Shown: positions 1 to 6,800 of the stretch, piece by piece
How the letters are laid out: each line of letters opens with the position of its first letter
Position numbering within the stretch: the stretch's first letter is position 1
NCBI GenBank assembly: GCA_009776395.1
Contig: WRNX01000008.1
Span: forward strand, 1 to 24,226
Direction: 5' to 3'
Length of the DNA: 24,226 nucleotides
Origin: Lentimicrobiaceae bacterium
GTDB taxonomy: Bacteria > Bacteroidota > Bacteroidia > Bacteroidales > WCHB1-69
The notes under the pieces: generated by a model
What the model saw: the letters and a program-made list of their open reading frames with translations, nothing else
Databases searched by the model: none
Told to the model about the DNA's origin: nothing
Position numbers and translations under genes: made by a program

Positions 1-402
1 GATCCGAATGCAACCATAAGTGGCAACGGAATAGGTACGCATTCGCTAACGGTGGGCGCCAATCTTTTCACGATTACCGTAACGGCGCAAGATGACGTTA
101 CGACACAGAATTATACGATAACGGTAACCCGCGCTGATGAGATAGGTATTACAGAAATAATAGCAGGAAAATTTAAAATATACCCTAACCCAACGACGGG
201 AGAATTGACAATTGACAATGGAGAATTGAGAATGGAGAATGTGGAAATTTTTGATATTTACGGAAAAAAAGTATTTGAGGATAAAGGAGAAAGAAACAAG
301 GAACAAGGAGATGGAAAAATAGTAATAGATATTGGGGATTTGCCGGCGGGGGTTTATTTTTTGCGATTGAAAAATGAGGTAGTAAAAATTGTGAAACTGT
401 AA
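1..402 (+). CDS. C-terminal part of a T9SS-secreted surface protein (5' end outside window)
   Basis: The reading frame is open from base 1, so the gene starts upstream of the window; a GTG at 52 lies inside a domain and is not a credible start. The first ~45 residues are the end of a cadherin-like beta-sandwich module (ATISGNGIGTHSLTVG, then TITVTAQDDVTTQNYTITV). Residues ~60-133 are a T9SS type A sorting domain: YPNPTTGEL, VEIFDIYGKKV, LPAGVYFLRL and a lysine-containing last strand. In this family the domain directs export across the outer membrane and is removed or anchored at the cell surface. DNA from ~142 to the stop is almost identical to the end of the 2393-residue gene at 3804-10985, including at silent sites, which suggests recent duplication or gene conversion. 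The function of the missing N-terminal part cannot be judged. Confidence 0.9.
   Translation, partial: DPNATISGNGIGTHSLTVGANLFTITVTAQDDVTTQNYTITVTRADEIGITEIIAGKFKIYPNPTTGELTIDNGELRMENVEIFDIYGKKVFEDKGERNKEQGDGKIVIDIGDLPAGVYFLRLKNEVVKIVKL
200..241 (+). repeat. Six in-frame GAGAATG-type heptamers inside the sorting domain
   Basis: Six 7-bp units in a row (GAGAATT, GACAATT, GACAATG, GAGAATT, GAGAATG, GAGAATG) encode the stretch between YPNPTTG and VEIFDIYG. Six units make 42 bp, so the frame is kept. The same number of units occurs at the matching place in the downstream gene (10783-10824). Confidence 0.85.
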
Positions 403-404
403 AT

Positions 405-495
405 GAGAGTTGAGAATGGAGAATGGAGAATGGAGAATGGAGAATGGAACAGGGGGAAATGATTAATGATTAATGATTAATGATTAATGATTAAA
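405..495 (+). repeat. Intergenic heptamer cassette A
   Basis: Directly after the stop codon comes an array of 7-bp units: GAGAGTT, then five GAGAATG (412-446), one GAACAGG (447-453), a GGGAAATG joint, four ATTAATG (462-489) and a partial unit. The same order of unit types with different copy numbers is found at 3290-3353. The array leads straight into the leader of the 535-3225 gene. Confidence 0.9.
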
Positions 496-594
496 CAAAC
501 AAAAATAATAATTACAAATTAAAAAAAATTAACAATGAAAAAATTAACTTTATTTTTAACATGCTGTTTGTTGGCAGCGATGGGTTTTGCCCAA
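490..594 (+). promoter_or_regulatory. Shared leader and signal-peptide start, copy 1
   Basis: An A-rich leader (AAACAAACAAAAATAATAAT, then poly-A and TTAACA before the ATG) and the first ~60 coding bases match 3752-3863 almost base for base; the first 61 coding bases differ at only two positions. There is no Shine-Dalgarno site, which is usual in Bacteroidota, where A-rich leaders support initiation. No TAnnTTTG promoter box was found in this spacer, so transcription may start upstream or at a non-canonical site. Confidence 0.6.
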
Positions 595-3225
595 ACAAAC
601 GATATGGTGCGTTATTTGCAGATAGAAGAACCAGGCAAAATTACGCGAATCTTTACCAACGATTCCACCGCTTTTGCCATAAAAACGGTGATGATAGAAA
701 ATGAATGGAAAATAGCACTATTTGATGGCGAAGAATTGATTGAAGTTTGGGACGCAAGTACTAAGTTCTACCCAAAATTTGACAACCCCGAAGAAATTTC
801 GGTGAAAGGACTTGCCAAAATTTCGGAAAATGAAAACTACGAAATGGGCAGTAATGTAATTTTTGCAAAAGAAGATATAAACAGTAAAATTGTTTCTATT
901 ACCGACAGTATTTTAACAATTAAAAAAGATGACATTTTTGAGAACTTACAAGTGGGAGATGTTTTATATTCGTTGCCAACGGAAAATTTCCCTTATGGTT
1001 ATGCCTATAAAATACTGCAAATTGATACTTTAATTGTAAGATCGGATGATGAAGATGAACTTGTGTGTAAAATTGATCCTGCAACAATGGAAGAGGTTTT
1101 CCCCGATGGATATATGTGTAAAGGACAAGAATATATGATAACTCCATCTGCGGTGGACAGTACCGTCTTTTATGATATTGATGAACAAATTGCAACAGGA
1201 AATTTGGAAAATCTATTGGATGTTAATATGTTAGATTTTTTGAGCGATTTTACCATTACCTTCAAACAAAAGATGGACGGATGGACGAAATATCAACGAG
1301 ATACTACACTCAATTTTTTGTCTTGGAAAAGAGCCTCAATAGAAATAAAGGATGAAGAAATTGTGATTTCATATATTATTTTTGATTTGGATGAAAATTT
1401 TAGCACTACTTACGATCAAATTGTTGCAAAACTTACTATAGAACACGATCTGTCAAATACAGATGTAACATTTGAACCGAGTTTATTGAATTTTGGTATT
1501 AAAGGAAGACATACTTGGGGAGTGAGTGCCAGCTTGAACTGGGAGTTTAAAGAGGATTGGGAGGCGCAAGATATGAGAAAGGCTAAATATTATTTACAGG
1601 AAAAGGCTTTAGGAAAGAAATTTTGTATTGCCTCAATTCCTCTCACACCGGCTTCGGCAACCGATCTTTTAGTACACCCCTCTTTGGATATATTTTTTGA
1701 ATTAAAGTTGGATATGGAAGGAAATTTTTATGTAGAAGCAGGATTAAAAGATTTTACCTACCAATTCAATTTCTCAACACAGGGTAATAACTATTTTACT
1801 ACTACGCAAAAACCAACAGGTTATGTAGATATTCAATTGAATGCAAAAGCTACGTTGCGTGCGTCAATTGGTGGAGGACTTACATTTGAAATTCCTGCAT
1901 TTCGCTTGTTTGACAAAGGAAACAAAAAATCTTACGCAGGTATTTATTTTGATTATGGAGCAGATTTGGGCATCAAATTAGGAGCAGGAATAAATGTGGA
2001 ATGGTGGGACCATCCAAGCGAATTTGAAGGACTCTGTTTTGAAGCGGAACTCTCGCTTTCAGCATATCCTGAATTTTACGGAGAATATGATATTCACGCA
2101 TCGCGGTTTTTTCAATATTATAACAAAATACTTATTTTGGGAAAAGAAGATTTTGGATCTCCGGTTACCATAGAAGGAAAAATAGGAAAAAAATGGTGCA
2201 CTGAAGAGGCAACCACAGTAGTGAGTTTTCCTGCGTGGAACATAACCGACACTACTGCCACGTTATCCGGTGAAATAACACAGGAAGTTCAATCTATGTT
2301 TGGTAACGATGATATGATAGACAAAGGCTTTTTCTACTCTACTGATATTTTTGATTTGGTTAATGAAGGCGAAAATACCCATAAAGTATCTTTTGGCGGA
2401 GGGCTTTCTTCCTTTTTTGCAGAGATAGACAGTTTGCAGCCCAATACCATGTATTTTTTTGTGGCTTATGTGGATTGGATCGTAGGCAGAGAGTACAGTC
2501 AACTTCGCTGGTTTACCACAACCAACGGAGAAGAAGAACCCAACGAAGAGGGCGTACTTATTAACGGCATTGTTTGGGCAACGAAAAACTTGGATGTGGG
2601 CGGTGTATTTTGTGAATACCCGGAAGACTACGGCGCCCTTTACCAATGGGGACGCAGAACCGACGGACACGAAAGCCGAACGAGCCCCTGCTGGCCCCTT
2701 ACTCCCGCTTGCGGTAACAGTGCGAGTGGTGTTGTGAGTTCTCTAGATGGTAATGGACAAATACCCTGCCCCGATGCGCCTTGTGGGTATTTTATAAGAC
2801 AGAATTCTTCTCCTTATGATTGGCGCACCCCGCAAAATAATGCACTTTGGAACTCCGGAACTGAAACTGCTCCCATTAAAACCGTAAACGATCCTTGCCC
2901 TGCGGGTTGGCGTGTACCTACACAAACAGAACTAAACACTTTAACCAATACCACTTATGTAAATAGATTATGGATACAAGAAAATGGAATCAACGGCTAC
3001 CGTTTAACCGACATCGCTACGGGCAACACTCTTTTCCTCCCCGCCGCCGGCGACCGCTACTGCCTCAGTGGTTCGCTCTACCTCGTTGGCACATACGGGT
3101 ACTACTTGAGCAGTACTCCATACAGTACCTACGCCTACTACTTGTACTTCGACAGCGGCTACTTTTACACGGGCTACAACAGCCGAGCAAACGGACGAAG
3201 TATCCGTTGCATTTCAGAACAGTAA
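535..3225 (+). CDS. Secreted FISUMP-domain surface protein with C-terminal C-type-lectin-like end
   Basis: An 896-residue protein. Residues 1-20 (MKKLTLFLTCCLLAAMGFAQ) are a Sec signal peptide. Residues ~20-555 are beta-rich and I do not recognise the family. Residues ~560-665 look fibronectin type III-like (TTATLSGEI, GFFYSTD, LQPNTMYFFVAYV, LRWFTT). Residues ~672-896 are a FISUMP domain: GVLINGIVWATKNLD, YQWGRR, DPCPAGWRVPT and a terminal SIRCI. Unlike its neighbours it has no T9SS sorting domain and ends directly after FISUMP, so the variable face of that domain sits at the very C-terminus. The first part of the FISUMP is closely related to the third FISUMP of the next gene. The last ~53 codons have quite different codon use (see the separate feature). 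The start is supported by the signal peptide and the leader shared with 3804. Ligand and function are unknown; a surface binding role is inferred. Confidence 0.88.
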   Translation: MKKLTLFLTCCLLAAMGFAQTNDMVRYLQIEEPGKITRIFTNDSTAFAIKTVMIENEWKIALFDGEELIEVWDASTKFYPKFDNPEEISVKGLAKISENENYEMGSNVIFAKEDINSKIVSITDSILTIKKDDIFENLQVGDVLYSLPTENFPYGYAYKILQIDTLIVRSDDEDELVCKIDPATMEEVFPDGYMCKGQEYMITPSAVDSTVFYDIDEQIATGNLENLLDVNMLDFLSDFTITFKQKMDGWTKYQRDTTLNFLSWKRASIEIKDEEIVISYIIFDLDENFSTTYDQIVAKLTIEHDLSNTDVTFEPSLLNFGIKGRHTWGVSASLNWEFKEDWEAQDMRKAKYYLQEKALGKKFCIASIPLTPASATDLLVHPSLDIFFELKLDMEGNFYVEAGLKDFTYQFNFSTQGNNYFTTTQKPTGYVDIQLNAKATLRASIGGGLTFEIPAFRLFDKGNKKSYAGIYFDYGADLGIKLGAGINVEWWDHPSEFEGLCFEAELSLSAYPEFYGEYDIHASRFFQYYNKILILGKEDFGSPVTIEGKIGKKWCTEEATTVVSFPAWNITDTTATLSGEITQEVQSMFGNDDMIDKGFFYSTDIFDLVNEGENTHKVSFGGGLSSFFAEIDSLQPNTMYFFVAYVDWIVGREYSQLRWFTTTNGEEEPNEEGVLINGIVWATKNLDVGGVFCEYPEDYGALYQWGRRTDGHESRTSPCWPLTPACGNSASGVVSSLDGNGQIPCPDAPCGYFIRQNSSPYDWRTPQNNALWNSGTETAPIKTVNDPCPAGWRVPTQTELNTLTNTTYVNRLWIQENGINGYRLTDIATGNTLFLPAAGDRYCLSGSLYLVGTYGYYLSSTPYSTYAYYLYFDSGYFYTGYNSRANGRSIRCISEQ
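3052..3210 (+). other. Candidate hypervariable region of the FISUMP domain (possible DGR target)
   Basis: These 53 codons are ~53% GC, well above the rest of the gene; 33 end in C and all 13 Tyr codons are TAC, whereas TAT predominates earlier in the gene. Aligned to the second FISUMP of the neighbouring gene (from 5253), codons differ as TAC/GAC, TGC/AAC, CTC/AAC, CTC/ATC, CTC/TCC and TAC/TTC: positions 1 and 2 vary and the third-position C is kept. This is what adenine-directed mutagenesis from AAC template codons would leave. It lies at the 3' end of the gene, as DGR variable regions do. No reverse transcriptase or template repeat is present here, so the assignment is inference. Confidence 0.45.
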
Positions 3226-3254
3226 ATTCGATTTATTAAGACAATTTGACTATT

Positions 3255-3283
3255 GCCCGCGAAGCGGGCCCAAAAATTTTTTT
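3255..3283 (+). terminator. GC-rich hairpin followed by a T tract
   Basis: A perfect 6-bp stem (GCCCGC, loop GAA, GCGGGC; 3255-3269) is followed by CCAAAAA and seven T's (3277-3283). It lies 29 bp after the stop codon at 3225. The likely role is a Rho-independent terminator, although the T tract is 7 nt from the stem. The stem contains GCGAAGC, known as an unusually stable DNA mini-hairpin. A hairpin downstream of a variable region is also part of target recognition in the studied Bordetella phage DGR, so a second role is possible. Confidence 0.5.
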
Positions 3284-3289
3284 AACAAG

Positions 3290-3353
3290 GAGAATGGAAC
3301 AGGGAACAGGGAACAGGGGGAAATGATTAATGATTAATGATTAATGATTAATG
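3290..3353 (+). repeat. Intergenic heptamer cassette B
   Basis: One GAGAATG (3290-3296), three GAACAGG (3297-3317), a GGGAAATG joint and four ATTAATG (3326-3353), followed by AATAAACAAACAAAAA. Unit types, order and joint are the same as in cassette A at 405-495, but copy numbers differ (1/3/4 against 5/1/4), as expected for slippage or recombination within arrays. Confidence 0.9.
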
Positions 3354-3376
3354 AATAAACAAACAAAAATGACAGA

Positions 3377-3417
3377 ATTTGCGCAAATATTTGTTGATAT
3401 CCCAAGAATATTGGGAT
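3377..3417. repeat. Two small palindromes
   Basis: ATTTGCGCAAAT (3377-3388) is a perfect palindrome. ATCCCAA (3399-3405) and TTGGGAT (3411-3417) form a 7-bp stem with loop GAATA. They stand at the left edge of the palindromic repeat block that fills the spacer. Confidence 0.5.
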
Positions 3418-3432
3418 GGGGTAGGGAAAAAT

Positions 3433-3488
3433 CCCCTTCAAATTTTGAAGGGGTGATTTTGCGAAGCAAAATCGGGGTAGTTTATATA
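3433..3488 (+). repeat. Palindromic intergenic element, copy 1
   Basis: It consists of a 21-nt perfect palindrome with arms CCCCTTCAAA/TTTGAAGGGG (3433-3453), TG, a hairpin ATTTTGC-GAA-GCAAAAT (3456-3472), and the tail CGGGGTAGTTTATAT. An inverted copy at 3650-3701 has the same palindrome and tail but a different central hairpin. It resembles a REP- or MITE-like non-coding repeat. No transposase is nearby. Confidence 0.75.
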
Positions 3489-3518
3489 TTATTCCATTGT
3501 TCCAATGTAGCAACGCTT

Positions 3519-3550
3519 ATTTTGCGAAGCAAAATCGGGGTAGTTTATAT
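3519..3550 (+). repeat. Palindromic element, partial copy 2
   Basis: A 32-bp exact direct repeat of 3456-3487: the ATTTTGC-GAA-GCAAAAT hairpin plus the CGGGGTAGTTTATAT tail. It lacks the CCCCTTCAAA palindrome. Confidence 0.8.
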
Positions 3551-3649
3551 AATATGTTTATTTTCAAATATATATACTTTCAAATCAATCTTCCAAATGT
3601 ATAATAATAGTAACAGTAAAAAATCATCCTTTTTTTTACTCAATTTTCT

Positions 3650-3701
3650 ATATAAACTACCCCGTCGCCTTAAGGCGACACCCCTTCAAATTTTGAAGGG
3701 G
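3650..3701 (-). repeat. Palindromic element, inverted copy 3 with a different core
   Basis: Read on the minus strand this is the 21-nt CCCCTTCAAA palindrome (3681-3701), TG, a perfect palindromic core (GTCGCCTTAAGGCGAC, 3664-3679) and the CGGGGTAGTTTATA tail. Flanks match copy 1; the core is unrelated in sequence but again self-complementary. Confidence 0.78.
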
Positions 3702-3710
3702 ATTTTTTGG

Positions 3711-3739
3711 ATTCCCCTTATAACTTCGTTATGGGGAAT
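3711..3739. repeat. Hairpin with a 2-nt bulge
   Basis: ATTCCCC, bulge TT, ATAAC, loop TTC, GTTAT, GGGGAAT: a 12-bp stem interrupted by a TT bulge. It abuts inverted copy 3 and precedes the leader of the next gene. It may act as a terminator-like or REP-like hairpin; there is no T tract after it. Confidence 0.5.
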
Positions 3740-3751
3740 AATGATAATGAA

Positions 3752-3863
3752 TTAACAAACAATAATAAATAAATAATAATTAACAAACTTAAAAAAAATA
3801 ACAATGAAAAAATTAACTTTATTTTTAACATGCTGCTTGTTGGCAGTGATGGGTTTTGCCCAA
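3752..3863 (+). promoter_or_regulatory. Shared leader and signal-peptide start, copy 2
   Basis: Leader (ATTAACAAACAATAATAAAT ... AAAAAAAATAACA) and first ~60 coding bases match 490-594. In copy 1 this leader follows the heptamer cassette directly; here ~400 bp of palindromic repeats lie between cassette and leader, as if inserted at that joint. Confidence 0.6.
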
Positions 3864-6800
3864 AATGAAATCTCTCTTTATGTTGAGACCAAAACTAACG
3901 GTACTATTCAAATTCCGTTTACAAACGAAACGATGACGATAGCCAACCATGAAATCAAGGTTGAAACGGCTACGCAACAGTACACCTACCCCTACGATGA
4001 GGTGGAAAGTTTCTATTTTCGCGAACCCGAAGATGAGGGCGTACTTATTAACGGCGTTGTTTGGGCAACACGAAATGTGGATATACCCGGTACTTTTGCT
4101 ACCAACCCTGAATCTACAGGGATGCTTTATCAGTGGGGCAGCAACGTAGGCTGGAGCAATACCGACCCACTTACCGCTTCGGACGGTATTAATACCTGGC
4201 GAAATCTGTCGGAAAGTGGAGATGTTTGGCTGCCTGAAAAAGACCCCTGCCCAACAGGCTGGCGTGTGCCCACACAAGATGAATTTAATAATTTAATCGC
4301 CTCAGATAATGATTGGGGCGAGATTGAAGGTATAAATGGACGTTTTTTTGGTAGTGATGAAAAAAAAGTGTTTATCCCTGTTCCTGCGTATGAACGTTAC
4401 TATCTTGACGGGCAACTCTCAAACTCTAATGATATCGCGCAATACTGGTCTTGTACGCCTAACACTGCTAATGGGGATGCGTTCGTATTATATTTCATGT
4501 ATCCATGGCCATGGATAAACGCGAATAATCCCAGTATCCGAGCATATGGTTTCCCTATCCGTTGCGTGAAATCAATAGAGGAAGAAACATATATACCGGT
4601 TGAGGAGATTATAGATGTTCCCACTACCGCCACTGCGGGAACACCGCTATTGCTCACCGCCACTGTTGTACCCGAAGATGCCACCCATCAAGATATTGTT
4701 TGGAGCATTGAAGATGCCGGTACAACCGGAGCAACCATCGATAATGAGAATATTTTAAATACTACCGCTGCCGGAACCGTTACCCTACGCGCAACCATAA
4801 CAGACGGCACAGAAGAGGGCATAGATTATACGCAGGATTTTGATATTTTGGTAACCACCGGAGGAGCTGAGCCTAACGAAGAGGGCGTACTTATTAACGG
4901 CATTGTTTGGGCAACACGAAACTTGGATATGCCAGGAACTTTTGCCACTAATCCCGAAGATGCAGGTATGTTTTATCAGTGGGGCAGCAAGATAGGCTGG
5001 AGCAGTACTGAACCCCTTACCGCAACCGATGGAATTAATACTTGGCGAGATTTATCTGAAAGTGGGGATGTTTGGTTGCCCGAAAACGACCCCTGTCCAA
5101 CAGGTTGGCGCGTACCAACCTCGGCAGAATTCATTACTTTAAAACAAACCGATTATGCAACAACGGAATGGATTACCATCAATGGTATTGATGGACGTCT
5201 CATCCCCGACATAGCTACGAACAACACTATTTTCTTCCCCGCCGTAGGATTCCGCGACAACAACAGTGGAATAATCTACTCCGCTAATACATTCGCAGAG
5301 TACTGGAGCAATTCTCCGTACAGTGAAAACACACAGGCGTACTACTTCTTGTCTTTCATCTATAACTTCGACGTGAGCAACCATTTCCGAGCGTGCGGAT
5401 TTTCTATCCGTTGCGTGAAATCAATTGAGGAGGAAACATATATACCGGTTGAGGATATTATTGATGTTCCTGCTACCGCCACTGCGGGAACACCGCTATT
5501 GCTCACCGCCACTGTTGTACCCGAAGATGCCACCCATCAGGATATTGTTTGGAGTATTGAAGATGCCGGCACAACCGGAGCAACCATCGATAATGAGAAT
5601 ATTTTAAATACTACCGCCGCCGGAACCGTTACCCTACGCGCAACCATAACAGACGGCACAGAGGAAGGCGTAGATTATACGCAGGATTTCGATATTTTGG
5701 TAACCACCGGAGGAGCTGAGCCTAACGATGAGGGCGTACTTATTAACGGCGTTGTTTGGGCAACACGAAACTTGGATGTGGGCGGCGTATTTTGCACCAA
5801 CCCCGAAGACTACGGCGCACTTTTCCAATGGGGACGCAGAGCCGACGGACACGAAAGCCGAACAAGCCCTTGCTGGCCCACTGAACCCGAATGCGGAAGT
5901 GCTGCCATTGGTGTTGTAAGCATTTTAGATGCTAATGGACAAGTACCCTGCCCCGATGCTCCTTGTGGATATTTTATAAGAAATAGTTCGTCTCCTAACG
6001 ATTGGCGCACTCCGCAAGACGGCACCCTTTGGAACTCAGGCACAGCAACCTCGCCCATAAAAACTGTTAACGACCCCTGCCCAACAGGGTGGCGCGTGCC
6101 TACAAGCAATGAATTGGAAAGTTTAATACAAGCAGATTATGTAACAAGTGAATGGAGTACCGAGAATGAAACAAATGGCTTTAACTTTATAGACGTAGCT
6201 ACAGGCAATTCTATCTTCCTCCCCGCATCAGGAAATAGAAACCAAGGCTTTAGTTCGATTGGCAGCATTGGCTCAAATGGGTACTATTGTAGTAGCATTA
6301 CTGAAGGTATCTATACAAGATTTTTTGCTTTCAATAGCACAAGTTTATATATGTCCCTTCAAGTTCGAGCGCTCGGCTTCTCAGTCCGTTGCGTGAAATC
6401 AATTGAGGAGGAAACATATATACCGGTTGAGGATATTATTGATGTTCCTGCTACCGCCACAGTTGGCACACCACTCACGCTCACCGCCACAGTTTTACCC
6501 GAAGATGCCACCCATCAGGATATTGTTTGGAGTATTGAAGATGCCGGTACAACCGGAGCAACCATCGAAAATGAGAATATTTTAAATACTACCGCTGCCG
6601 GAACCGTTACCCTACGCGCAACCATAACAGACGGCACAGAGGAAGGCGTAGATTATACACAAGATTTTGATATTTTGGTAACCACCCCGGATCCTAACGA
6701 AAAAATAGTCTTTACATGGACAGCAGGCGCTGGAACTAAATTTTTATCTGTTAATTACAATAATACCATAGCCAACCAATTTACTGTTGATTGGGGTGAT

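Noticed and set aside
52..402. GTG at 52 as the start of a small separate protein
   Set aside because: The frame is open to base 1 and the GTG lies within a cadherin-like module; there is no signal peptide.
412..489. Heptamer array as a CRISPR array
   Set aside because: Units are 7 bp with no spacers and no cas genes nearby.
2263..2670. Minus-strand open frames under the FISUMP genes (also at 3825-4277, 5634-5852, 5810-6109)
   Set aside because: They are shadows of the repeated FISUMP coding sequence and recur only because the sense module recurs.
3351..3755. 134-residue plus-strand open frame in the spacer
   Set aside because: It runs through the palindromic repeats and its repeated LRSKIGVVYI segments are simply translated repeats; no domain, no leader and unnatural composition.
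3226..3803. A DGR reverse transcriptase, template repeat or accessory gene next to the candidate variable region
   Set aside because: No open frame with RT motifs exists in the window and no second near-identical copy of 3052-3210 was seen; any such element must act from outside the window.
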